A stretch of DNA of 64,000 nucleotides from Hortaea werneckii (taxonomy: Eukaryota > Ascomycota > Dothideomycetes > Mycosphaerellales > Teratosphaeriaceae): NCBI GenBank assembly GCA_037044905.1, contig JBAOKB010000157.1, positions 1 through 64,000 on the forward strand. Reading direction: 5' to 3'. Positions 1 through 9,708 of the stretch are shown in pieces (position 1 is the stretch's first letter; every line of letters begins with the position of its first letter). The position numbers and the translations under genes were made by a program. The notes beneath the pieces were generated by a model. It did no database searches. It was not told the DNA's origin and worked only from the letters and a program-made list of their open reading frames with translations.

Positions 1-1
1 C

Positions 2-2437
2 CTTACGAAGCGACAGCAGGCTCGCAATGAGCGCGCTCTCCACGACCTCCTCCGATCTGTGCCCGGCAACGATCGCTGCGCTGACTGCGGCGCGAAGAAC
101 CCCGGGTGGGCATCATGGAACTTAGGGATTTTCCTGTGTATGCGGTGCGCAGGGCTACATCGCAAACTGGGCACGCATCTGTCCAAAGTGAAGAGCTTGA
201 GTATGGACAGCTGGACATCGGATCAGGTGGAGAGCATGAAGAAGACGGGCAACATTGCGAGCAATCAGGTATTCAACCCTAAGAGCGTTAGGGCGGACAT
301 CCCGATCGACGCCGATGAAGTGGAAGGCGCGATGGAACGGTACATTCGACGGAAATACGAGCATCGGGAGTTTGCGGCGGGCCACAGTAACAATATGCTG
401 GGCGCAGCAACGAGACAGAATACTGGCAGTACAGGGACGGGCAGCTGGAGCGAAGAGCCGCCTCCCTTACCCCCGAAGCCGGGCAAGAAGTTTGGTTTCT
501 CTTTACGCTCTGCCAGCTCTTCGCTTCCGAGACCATCACGGCAAGAGCGGAATTTCACGCCTCCTCTTTCGCCCGCGTTCAGCGGAAGCGACCAGGATCC
601 GACGAGTCCGCGAGAGATGAAGCCAAGCAACAAGCCCAGCCAGGTCTTTGGTATGAGGATCACGAGCAGTATAAGCAATAACTTTGATCAGAAGTTGGCC
701 ACGTTGAGGGATATGGGGTTTAGCGACAGCCGACGGAATTCAGACGTGCTGAAGAATGTCAACGGGAGTCTGGATAAGGCAGTCGAGGCATTGGTGCGGC
801 TCGAAGGTAGCAAGCCCGCATCTAGGACGGAGACGCCGGCACCGAGGACATTGACACCGGTTTCGATGGGGAGCCAAGGTGTGAATGGTATCTCGGTGGA
901 CAAGACGAGGCAAGCGGAGGCGAAGAATAGGGATCCATGGGAGGTGCGGGAGAGCTCACCACAGAGAGCAGCGACGCAGCCTCTACCGCTTCGTTCGGCA
1001 TCTGCTGCCCCTGCGCAGAACTCTTGGAATCCGTTCATGAGTCAGATGCAGCAGCCACAGCAGTCAACGCAAGGTCTCGAGAGCACGTTTCAAAACATGC
1101 AGCTTTCACAGCCCGGTCCACCACAGCAGCAACAGCAACAGTACACGCAACCCCAGCAGCAGGCATACGGCCAGCAGAGTGGATTACAAAACAATCCCTT
1201 CCAGCCAGCGCCTAACCCCTGGGATTCGCTCAACTTGCCTCAGCAGCAGCCCTCACAACCGGATTACCTGCAACAGCATTTCCAGCAACCCACTTATACC
1301 TCGACCCCGCAGCCACAGATGTCTAGCAATCCGTTCTTACGGAAAGCCCAATCGCAAACCTTCCCACCGTCTAACATCTGGGACCAACCGGCCACGCAGC
1401 CTCAGCAACCGCTCTCTGCCCAACAGACTGGGAATCCCTTTGGGAACTTCTGGCAGTCGTCGCAGCAACAACAACAACCTCAATCACAGCCTCAGTACCA
1501 ACAGCAGCAAAACTTCCTCCAACAACCCGCCACACAATCCCCAGCTCCGATCTTCGGACAACAACAACAACAAAGTTACTTCTCACCTCCTCCTCCTCAA
1601 CAACAACCCCAGCAACCCCAACAACATACCTGGCCCCCTCCCGACCCACGCCAACAAACCCAATCCCCTTTTACATCCTCCCCAAACCCCTGGCAGCAGC
1701 AGCAGCAGCCCTCCTCGCAACCACAACCGCAATCGCAGCCCCAACAACTCATGCCTCAGATGACTGGTATACCTCCACAGCAACAACAACAGCCACAGCA
1801 GCCTCAAGACCAACTATGGTCCTACACACCCAAAGACAGCGCTCCTTCTTCCCAACCAGGCCGCTACGATAAAGCTTCTATCTTGGCTATGTATGGCACG
1901 TCGGGAGGCGGCGGCGGCGGCGGCGGTGGCGGTATGGGTCCCCACCAGGGTGCTCTGCAACCTGTTGCGGAGGATGGGAGGGGTGGGGGAATGCTGCAGC
2001 AAGGGGCACAGGGGACACAGGGGGCACAGGGGGGACAGCAGGGCGGACAGGGACAGGCGGGTTATAACCCTTTCACCACGGGACCACCAGGTCCCGTGAA
2101 CACGACTGCGGCGCCTCCGCAGCCTCCCCATTTCGCCTCCAGTCCGCCTAATCCTCTTCCGCCTTCCTTCCCGACACACCACCATCCTCCCCAGCCTCAG
2201 CCTTATCAGCAGCAAACGCAGACCCAGCAGGTCCAGCAACCATGCTACCAAAGCCAACCAGGCTACAGCCAACCAGGAAACGGAGGAACAGGAGGAACAG
2301 GAGGAGCATCATCCCGCCACATCAGCCACGAAAGCGCGGCTTTCGTCAATTTCCCCGCCAGTCACGCGGCGGGGGAAGGCGGGCGCGCGAGCCCGGACGC
2401 TTTTGCGGGGTTGAGTGCGGGCTTTAGGTTTCGATGA
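2..2437 (+). CDS. ArfGAP-UBA protein with Gln-rich tail (GTS1-like), 5' end outside window
   Basis: The reading frame is open from base 2, so the start codon lies upstream of the window. The GTG at 59 is internal. Near the visible N-terminus is an ArfGAP zinc finger: Cys pairs CADC (from about 77) and CMRC (about 140), followed by GLHRKLG with the arginine-finger position. This family stimulates GTP hydrolysis on Arf GTPases during vesicle budding. A UBA-like ubiquitin-binding helix bundle lies at about 690-810 (LRDMGFSD motif). The C-terminal half is a long disordered Gln/Pro/Asn stretch with a poly-Gly run at about 1905-1930. ArfGAP plus UBA plus poly-Q is the layout of yeast Gts1 and related fungal proteins. 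A fungal ArfGAP is certain; the exact orthologue is inferred. Confidence 0.9.
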   Translation, partial: LTKRQQARNERALHDLLRSVPGNDRCADCGAKNPGWASWNLGIFLCMRCAGLHRKLGTHLSKVKSLSMDSWTSDQVESMKKTGNIASNQVFNPKSVRADIPIDADEVEGAMERYIRRKYEHREFAAGHSNNMLGAATRQNTGSTGTGSWSEEPPPLPPKPGKKFGFSLRSASSSLPRPSRQERNFTPPLSPAFSGSDQDPTSPREMKPSNKPSQVFGMRITSSISNNFDQKLATLRDMGFSDSRRNSDVLKNVNGSLDKAVEALVRLEGSKPASRTETPAPRTLTPVSMGSQGVNGISVDKTRQAEAKNRDPWEVRESSPQRAATQPLPLRSASAAPAQNSWNPFMSQMQQPQQSTQGLESTFQNMQLSQPGPPQQQQQQYTQPQQQAYGQQSGLQNNPFQPAPNPWDSLNLPQQQPSQPDYLQQHFQQPTYTSTPQPQMSSNPFLRKAQSQTFPPSNIWDQPATQPQQPLSAQQTGNPFGNFWQSSQQQQQPQSQPQYQQQQNFLQQPATQSPAPIFGQQQQQSYFSPPPPQQQPQQPQQHTWPPPDPRQQTQSPFTSSPNPWQQQQQPSSQPQPQSQPQQLMPQMTGIPPQQQQQPQQPQDQLWSYTPKDSAPSSQPGRYDKASILAMYGTSGGGGGGGGGGMGPHQGALQPVAEDGRGGGMLQQGAQGTQGAQGGQQGGQGQAGYNPFTTGPPGPVNTTAAPPQPPHFASSPPNPLPPSFPTHHHPPQPQPYQQQTQTQQVQQPCYQSQPGYSQPGNGGTGGTGGASSRHISHESAAFVNFPASHAAGEGGRASPDAFAGLSAGFRFR

Positions 2438-2654
2438 GAAGGAGTTCGGGTCGTGGGGTTTTTGGCTTTTGTGGGTTTGGTGATTTTTGGAAATGGGGAC
2501 GGATGGGTGGGGGGAGGAGAAGGGATGGGAGGGGCAGAGAGGGAAGACAAGATGATGGGATTTTGTTTCTTTAGCTGGAAGGAGGAGGTGGAGGAGGTGG
2601 AGGTGGTGAAGGAGGGAGGGAGGGAGGAGAAAGGAGTGGGTAGTTCTCGCATAG

Positions 2655-2656
<2 letters not shown>

Positions 2657-2687
<31 letters not shown>
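2657..2687 (+). repeat. G31 homopolymer
   Basis: Thirty-one consecutive G on the sense strand, 220 bases downstream of the ArfGAP stop codon. One of five G/C tracts of 30 or more in the window. Confidence 0.95.
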
Positions 2688-2688
<1 letters not shown>

Positions 2689-3161
2689 GGGGAATTCTTT
2701 TACTCCCTTTTAAAACCCCCCTCCGTCTCTTTCTCAAATATGAAAGACATGGAAGGAAATGGGGAGGAGAGAGGGGAAGGGGGGTGGCGGTGTGTATGAT
2801 ACTTTTGGTTTTTTTTTTTTTTTTTTTCTAAATCGCATTTCGAGCAACCTACGTAGATATTCCCTTTCTCTTTTCCTTTTCCTTTTCCTTTTGCTTCTTT
2901 TTGTTTTCCTTCTCTACCAAAGGGGAGGTTCTAGTTGAAATTCAAGAAAGAAGGCAAGGGAAGGGAGGGAGGGAGGAGAGGAAAACGAGGGAGGAGCAAA
3001 AGAAGTAAGAGATGCAGCAAGGGAAGGGACATGCGTGTATATCGTCCCGCTCGGTGTCTTATATTGCTTGGGAATTTTCTTGCTTGTTCTATGTGCTCTC
3101 GCTGTTCTTCCACTTATTCAGTTCCCCTTCCTGGCTTCCGTCTTTATCTTTGATTGAACAT

Positions 3162-3193
<32 letters not shown>

Positions 3194-3784
3194 AACCTTT
3201 TCGTTTGTGTTCCCCTTTCCCGATCGATTTCCTTTTTATTCCCTCTGGCGTGACCCAGATGAGAGGTGAGCTATTCTTTTTGCCCTTTTTCTTTGCCATA
3301 AGTTCTTTCATTGGCTTATCATCATTTGACCTTAAGCTAGCTAACGACGGTACCTAGGCAAGGAAGCAAAGACCTACCCAGAAAATTTTAAGGCATAGAA
3401 CTTTGGAGGGAAACTATGGAAAGCCCTTTTCTGTGGCTTTTCTGTACCTTTCTTGCAAGAGGGAAAGCGACTAATACTTCCTCGCTTGTCTGGGTAAAAA
3501 GCGAGCGCGGCAGTAGCCTAAGAGGTTAGGTTTCATTCAAGGTTTCTTCGCCGGTAAGCTACCTTCTTTTCGGCTTCTGCCGGCTCGTACCAAAAAGGCA
3601 GCAGAGCGGCCTACTGACCGAGTATGGCAGGCCATGCCCCCTCCCTGTAACTGGTAGCAAAGCGTTATTAATTTTCACCGCGTTGCAAGAGGGTCACACA
3701 CGAGTTATGCTGGAGAGAAAGGCAACCGAGATCCCCCCAACTTCCTATTCGGGACTGGAAAAGATAGACGGCCATCCGTCCGTC

Positions 3785-3808
3785 CGCACGCACGCACGCA
3801 CGCACGCA
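3785..3808. repeat. CGCA tetranucleotide microsatellite
   Basis: About six tandem CGCA units, followed directly by a short CAGA/GATA-type run. Confidence 0.9.
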
Positions 3809-3951
3809 TACAGACAGACAGATAAACTCGCATCGTAAGACCGGACTTCTGCCCCATTCTTGTTTCGCGTGGACATGTGGGGTAGAAGGTCTACTGTAGT
3901 TTACGGCTAGCTTCGAAAGCTGGACTGCACGTTTTGGTAGCTTTCTTCTGC

Positions 3952-3953
<2 letters not shown>

Positions 3954-3983
<30 letters not shown>
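3954..3983. repeat. GGC trinucleotide microsatellite
   Basis: Ten GGC units in intergenic DNA. On the minus strand it would encode poly-Ala in a short open frame that has no other support. Confidence 0.9.
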
Positions 3984-5204
3984 AGTAGTAGTTAAATTCG
4001 ATAGTACCACCACGCATGTGATGGCTTTTCTCGCTTTCTTTTCTAGCGAGATTGGGATGATTTGGAACCGGGCGGTTTGGAAGCGAGGGAAGAGGGTGCT
4101 TGGCAAGAGATAAACACTACCACCTTACGTACTAGGAAGATGACGGGGGAATGGGTAGGGTACGCTATGCCCCCGGCATTCGAATTGTGCGGTTGATTGT
4201 TTCAATTAAGCTTCTCGAGGACGAAAGAGGGCGTCAACCCTGCCACTGATAGAGAGGCCGACGTAACACCCTGTCTCTACTGTGACGAAAGCCACGTGCG
4301 CGGCGGGAGCGTAATGATCCCTCGATTGCGTCCGTGGCATATGAGATATAACGTGTCGGTCTTATCGTGTGTCAGAGGTATGTACCTCACTGATCACGCG
4401 ACTACTACTAACGAGATGCAAGCGTGGGCGTGGAATCTCTGCATGGCACTCTTTGTCGTCTGCCTTGGTCTGAGAACGAAGCTCAAACAGAAGGTCTAGG
4501 CCGCGGAGGCGGCTCACTAGACTCCACTGGCAGCCATTGATCCAGTAGCGGGTGGGCTGATTGGATGGCTTGACGGGAGACACCGCGCGGACCTTCCCTT
4601 CATGCTGGTCGACCCCTGTCGATCCGGGGAGGCGCGACTGCACAGCTGTGGATTGTGTGGCAGGAGCGCGCGGCTGGACCGTGAGCGATTAACTTACCCA
4701 AAAGGTATCCCAGCAGTTGGCAGCACCGACCAGGCTGCGATGGGATTAGCTCCCACCCATGCAACCCATTGATTGATTGAGAACAGGGCAATCACGATGG
4801 GATGGTGTCGGCCGGCATGGGGAACGTGCCTGCCGTGATCGTTGATAGATGATGTCTCTGCCCTTTTTTCCACGCAAGCCGCTTGAAACCCGTTTCCACC
4901 CCAGCTTGAAGCAGTACTCGTCCCTACTTCCTTACTGTAGGGACGTTCATTACTGTATCCACCCACCGCACACTCTTGATACACTCTTCTCGAAACCCCC
5001 CCCCCCCCCCCCCGCCAATACTGCCTGACCGCATGTTGCAAGGATCATAAGGAGTCCCGACTATTCCTCACCACATCGACCTCGACTCAGAGAGCTCTTC
5101 CATCTCGCTGCCTGCTGTCCTCAGACCTCCCGCTTTCCACCCATTGGTCGACTCGTACTCCCACATCACACCACCACTCCATGACACGAGAAGAGTCACC
5201 CACC

Positions 5205-5861
5205 ATGGCCAACACCCCCCAAGCTCCCACATTCGGAGCGACCATCGTCCCGACCTCCCCAGACCCCCTCCGACCCTCCCAAGACGACATCCTTCGACCC
5301 CCCCAAATGCTCGACTCCCCTGTCCTGACCCCCTCCACCTCACACGAGGACATGACGCCCGCCTACAGCGAGAAACCGATCCCCCCGCACTCGCCCTTCT
5401 ACCAACACCCACCCGCCTCCTTCGAACGCATCCACAGTCGCCAAACCAGCAAGAACCACCTGGGCGTGTACGAGAAGGACCTCGAAAGCGGAAACGGCGG
5501 CAACAACCTCGCAACCCCACTCACAATGCCCGCCGACGACGACGACAACCCCTTCACCAGCAAAATCAGCATCGACGCCAACAAGGAATGCCGCATGTGG
5601 CCCTCGCGCCAGACGCTGACGCAGCAGCGCGCGGCGCAGAAGACGAAACGCCGTGCCGCGAGGGGGTGGGCGGGCTGTGCGCCCCTCAGGGAATGGTGGA
5701 CGAATCGGTTTACGAAGCGGCAGCGCTTCTGGATCCGGATTGCGATTGCGTTGGTCGTGGTGGGGGTTATGGTCGCGATTGGGGTGGGCATTAGTAAGGC
5801 GGTGCATGGGAGTTATTATTCGAGTGGGGAGAGGAAGGAGGTTGGTGGGGGTGGGGGGTAA
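5205..5861 (+). CDS. Small single-pass membrane protein, unknown function
   Basis: I do not recognise a named family. The product is about 218 residues. The first 110 are disordered and rich in Pro/Ser/Thr. A basic stretch (KTKRRAARG, then FTKRQR) precedes one hydrophobic segment (IAIALVVVGVMVAIGVGIS, encoded about 5743-5800). The tail is short and Gly-rich. A basic block followed by a single C-terminal membrane segment fits a type II or tail-anchored-like protein facing the cytosol. I chose the ATG at 5205 because its context (CACCATGG) is optimal; an in-frame ATG at 5181 would add eight residues. No intron is needed. Proteins of this design are common, poorly conserved orphans in filamentous fungi. 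Confidence 0.7.
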   Translation: MANTPQAPTFGATIVPTSPDPLRPSQDDILRPPQMLDSPVLTPSTSHEDMTPAYSEKPIPPHSPFYQHPPASFERIHSRQTSKNHLGVYEKDLESGNGGNNLATPLTMPADDDDNPFTSKISIDANKECRMWPSRQTLTQQRAAQKTKRRAARGWAGCAPLREWWTNRFTKRQRFWIRIAIALVVVGVMVAIGVGISKAVHGSYYSSGERKEVGGGGG

Positions 5862-6439
5862 GGGGATAGATGGACGGTGGTTTCCGTCCGATCTGAAGGA
5901 GGGCGATTGGAGAACCCCCGCCCCGTCTCTCGATCGCCACCGAATCCACCTCAGGTCCTGGATTTTCGACTGTCTCCTTCCAGATGGCTTTGGAAGGACG
6001 TTTGGACCCGCTCAAGGCTGCGAGGAAAAGACCCTACAGCCCCAGTCTATATACATACCGCCTACTACCCACCCAACCTCCGACCGACTCCACCTCCTCG
6101 ACGGGAATTGAGGGCAAGAACAGATACCCAGACGCCGAGGAACAGACTTTCTCTACCACTACTCTCGCATACACGCACGCACCCACCCATCCACCAACCC
6201 ACCCACAAACCGCAGATGCGAATTGCGAGCAAAGCAGCATTTTGATTACCCCCCACACCCACCCACCTATCTATACCATCTGCATATAGTTTGCCCCCCC
6301 CCGCTCCCGAGCATCTCTTTCTCTGTCTTTCTTTGGGAGGCGTTATCCGGGAATGGCATTTATGCCTTTCTTACTTTTCTTCCCTCTTTTGTCATTCGAA
6401 GGCGTTTATGGGATCGAGAAGGGGGAGATGGGGGAGATG

Positions 6440-6440
<1 letters not shown>

Positions 6441-6480
<40 letters not shown>
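6441..6480 (+). repeat. G40 homopolymer
   Basis: Exactly forty G on the sense strand, about 580 bases downstream of the small membrane-protein stop. Confidence 0.95.
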
Positions 6481-6482
<2 letters not shown>

Positions 6483-6530
6483 GTATTTGGCATTTTCTGC
6501 ATGCGAGGCGAAACAGGACGGACGGGGCTG

Positions 6531-6631
6531 GTATGGGCATGGGTATGGGTATGGGTACGGGCAGGTTTATGGGTATGGGTATTGACATGGTAAGGGCATG
6601 GCATGGGTATGGGGTATGGGGTATGGGTATA
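6531..6631. repeat. Degenerate GGGTAT minisatellite
   Basis: Imperfect tandem units of GGGTAT with GGGCAT, GGGTAC and GGGGTAT variants. The unit resembles neither the TTAGGG telomere repeat nor a coding repeat with support. Confidence 0.8.
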
Positions 6632-7200
6632 ACACAGGCAAGAAGCCACCACTTATCAGTAGAAGTCCTTTTGATTGGAAAAAGAAAAAAGGAAAAAATT
6701 TGGTCTCTGAAAAGTGCATAAGATCTGTTTTCGGATATCCTCACCCTCCTCCCCTAATGATTTTTCGTTTTTTTTTTTTTTTGGCTTTTGCTTTTGCTTT
6801 TCTTTTCTTCCCTCTCTTTATCCCTACCTCTGCTATTCTCTCACTCTGTCTTCCTGGCTCCCATTCTTGGTATTTTTTTTTTATAGAAGAAAACTAGCTT
6901 CCTCGCTCGCTCTCTCTCTCTCTTTCCCTCTCTCTTATTCTTTATTTCTTTTTTTTTTTATACTTTTTCCTCTTTTTTTTTTAAAAAAAAAAAAGAAAAA
7001 CCAGAATTGAAGAACTTCCTCGCTAGCTCTCTCTCTCTCTCTCTCTCCCTCTCTCGCTCTGTCTCTATCTCTCGCTCTCTCTCATTCTTTATCAAAATCA
7101 CTTCCTCTCTCCTCTCTTGTTTCTCCCGCTTCATCTTGATGTAGCAGTGTCGAAATTCGATCTTGTAGTTGAAGAATGTAGAAGCGAAAAGAAATGCCAG

Positions 7201-7201
7201 C

Positions 7202-7230
<29 letters not shown>
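7201..7230 (-). repeat. C30 (G30 on minus strand)
   Basis: Thirty C on plus, which is G on the sense strand of OAT, about 500 bases past the OAT stop. Confidence 0.95.
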
Positions 7231-7232
<2 letters not shown>

Positions 7233-7372
7233 AAAGGAGATAGAGATAAGAAGTTTTTTAAGAAAAAAAGAAAAAAAAAAAACCACGGAGAAAGGTGGAA
7301 AGAATTCAAAGATGAAATCACAAAATTATTGACCTGAAGGGGGTTTGTATGGAGAGAAGAAAAGAAAGAAAC

Positions 7373-7374
<2 letters not shown>

Positions 7375-7410
<36 letters not shown>
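7375..7410 (-). repeat. C36 (G36 on minus strand)
   Basis: Thirty-six C on plus, again G-rich in the sense orientation of OAT, about 320 bases downstream of its stop. A shorter C16 run is at 7691-7706. Confidence 0.95.
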
Positions 7411-7730
7411 ACAACAAAAAAAAAAACAAAAAAAAAAGTGAGGTCTGGTTTGGAGAGACTCTCCAATTTCCATTCCCCTTGGAATCCACCCCGAGAAATA
7501 AAAAGGGGAAAAAAAAACAAAAAAAAAAAAAAAGAACTTGAAGACAATTCCAATTTCGTCCACCAAAAACAAAAAAAAAAAAAAAAAAAAAAAGAGAGAG
7601 AGAGAGGCAAACAAATAAATTATTTTTTTCCATAGCCTTTTGCCCCCTTATTTTCCTCTCCATCTAATCATAAATACATACACACATTAACCCCCCCCCC
7701 CCCCCCTTTCCCCCCTCAACTAACCCCTTC

Positions 7731-9708
7731 TTAATTATCGACTCCGATATGCACCCCCTTCTCCCCCTCCGGCAGGACCTCAGCCTCCTTCTTCCCCTTC
7801 AGCGAGGGGAGTTCGGCGACGGCTTCCGAAATAATGCGGAGAGCGGTTTGGATTTGGGGTTCGGTGATGACGAGGGGTGGGGCTAGACGGATGATGTTTT
7901 GGTGGGTGGGTTTGGCCTAGAGAGGAGTTGGGTTAGTTTTTGGTTTTTTTTTTATCCCCAAATGTTTTTTTTCCCCGCTTTTCGTGGAGGGGAGTGGGAA
8001 GGTGGAAGGGGAGGGAAATAAGGGGCGGGGCGGTAGGGAATGAGGGAGGGAGCGGTGATGGGGTGGGGCAAAGGGAATAAAGGGGCGGATCTCTCGGAAC
8101 AGGAGAGGGGGTGGGGAGGATAAGAGGGAAGGGCAGGGCAAGGGTGGAAAAGCGGGAGCTTGGCTCTTCCCCCACCGCCACAGCCAACCCCCCAAGTCAG
8201 TAGAAGGCCCCTGCGTCTTTATCATTGGCGAATCGCTTCCTCTTCTTTTTCGCTTTCGCAACGAGTGGGAATCGTCTCAAGATACGCAGGGGCTTACTGA
8301 CTTGTGATGATGGTAGCAGTGGGGCCTGAATCTCAGGCATTGCCCCTGCCCCAGTCCCAGTCCCAGTCCCGGTCCCTCCTCCTCCTCCTCCTCCTCCTTC
8401 ACCCGCCTCCTGACGATGACCATCCCCCTTCACATGGGCAATCTTCAGGGCGCGACCTACCAAAAGTCCCTTCTCCTTCATCAACATACACAGATCCCAC
8501 GCCGAGTGTCCCCCCGTCTTACTCTCATCAATCACAATCGCATTCAACAAACCCCTGCCGCGAATCGTCTTAATCATAGGATCCCTCGCCTGAATCTCCC
8601 TCAACCCGGCCCGAAGCACCTCACCCAACCGCTGCGCCCGCTCCGTCAACTGCTCCTCCTCGACGATCTCAAGCGCCGCGATCGCAACAGCGCTACCCAG
8701 CGGGTTCCCACCGTACGTCGACCCATGCGTCCCGGGCTCCACCGTCAACATCACCTCCTTGCTGCCTAGCACGCACGACACGGGGTACATGCCGCCGGAG
8801 ATGGCTTTGCCGAGGAAGACGAGGTCGGGCTTGATGCCCGCCCACTCGTGCGCCAGCAGCCGGCCCGTCCGCGCGATCCCCGTCTGGATCTCGTCGCAGA
8901 TCATCAGGACGTTGTACTGGTCGCAGAGCTCGCGGATGCGCCGGAGGTAGGCGTCGTCGGGGACCACGATCCCGGCTTCACCCTGGATCGGCTCGATCAC
9001 GAATCCCGCGAGTTCCTTCCCGTGCGCGGCGAACGCCTCCTCCGTCGCTTGGATGTCGTTGTAGGGCAGCACTTTTTTGGTCGCGGGACACACGGAGCCC
9101 ACGTTCGGTAGGTAGGGCCCGTAGTTCTCGCGGCTCTCCGGGTCGGTGCTCATGGTGATGGCGGCGAAGGTGCGGCCGTGGAAGTTCTCCTGCACGCTAA
9201 GCACGAGGGCTTTGTCCTGCGGGATCTTCTTGACTTTGTATCCCCACTTGCGCGCGATCTTGACCCCCGTCTCGACTGCTTCGGCGCCTGTGTTCATGGG
9301 TAGGACCATGTCGAAGCCCATCATGGAGGTCACCTTCTCGGCGAACTTGGGGAAGACATCGTTGTAGAAGGCGCGGCTGCTGAGGGTGACGCGCGAGGCT
9401 TGTTCGATCAGGGTCTGGATCAGTTTCGGGTGGCAGTGGCCCTGGTTGACGGCCGAGTAGGCGGAGAGGAAGTCGAGGTACTCTTTGCCTTCGGGATCCC
9501 AGACGGAGCAGCCGGAGGCTTTGGAGAAGACGATGGGCAGCGGGTGGTAGTTGTGTGCGGCGTAGGATGCTTCGGCCGACATGGCCTGTTGCGACGAGGT
9601 GGCATGATAGCTGGATGTTTGCTGGGCGGGCGTGAAGGAGGCGGCCTTTGCGTTGAGGCTGGGGTTTGGGTGGCCGTTGGACTGCTCGTCAATGGCGATG
9701 GGCGCCAT
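7731..9708 (-). CDS. CAR2: Ornithine aminotransferase
   Basis: PLP enzyme that moves the delta-amino group of ornithine to 2-oxoglutarate, giving glutamate semialdehyde; second step of arginine catabolism. Exons are 9708-8461 and 7916-7731, giving 477 residues. Class III aminotransferase features: NTGAEAVETGVK cofactor loop, CDEIQTG (Asp under the pyridine ring) and FLGKAISGG (Schiff-base Lys). The splice joins GLL to AKPTHQN, restoring the conserved fungal C-terminal block through IIRLAPPLVIT. The intron (8460-7917, 544 bp) is about ten times longer than others here, G-rich, and open in frame for its first 88 codons, so retention would give a different C-terminus. The start has an ideal context (CCCACCATGG). 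A TATAAATA-like element lies at 9885-9892 and a GATAAG site near 9866. Confidence 0.93.

Larger units (their letters stand above)
2438..5204. other. Long intergenic region, low complexity
   Basis: I see no supported gene here. The first 900 bases are purine-rich 3' flank with a G31 run, T runs and TTTTCC repeats. From about 3300 the composition becomes ordinary. A CGCA tetranucleotide repeat (about 3785-3808), a GGC trinucleotide repeat (3954-3983) and a C18 run (4996-5013) precede the next gene. Short open frames here lack recognisable domains and good start contexts. Confidence 0.6.
5862..7730. other. Convergent 3' region, very low complexity
   Basis: Lies between the plus-strand membrane protein and the minus-strand OAT gene. 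It holds poly-G, poly-C and poly-A/T runs, a GGGTAT minisatellite and two CT-rich blocks (about 6895-6945 and 7020-7085) that look like imperfect copies of each other. The open frames here translate to Phe, Gly or Pro homopolymers and are not genes. Confidence 0.75.

Noticed and set aside
265..2272. Long antisense open frames opposite the ArfGAP gene
   Set aside because: They mirror the Gln-rich repeats (poly-Leu/Trp/Val translations) and lack domains; shadows of the coding strand.
6531..6631. GGGTAT repeats as an internal telomere
   Set aside because: The unit is not TTAGGG and the array is short and degenerate.
7082..7663. Minus-strand frame of 193 codons
   Set aside because: Translates homopolymers into Phe and Gly runs; no domain or start context.
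8197..8460. Extended C-terminus of OAT read straight through
   Set aside because: The conserved end AKPTHQNIIRLAPP is reached only by splicing to 7916-7731; the read-through is intron.
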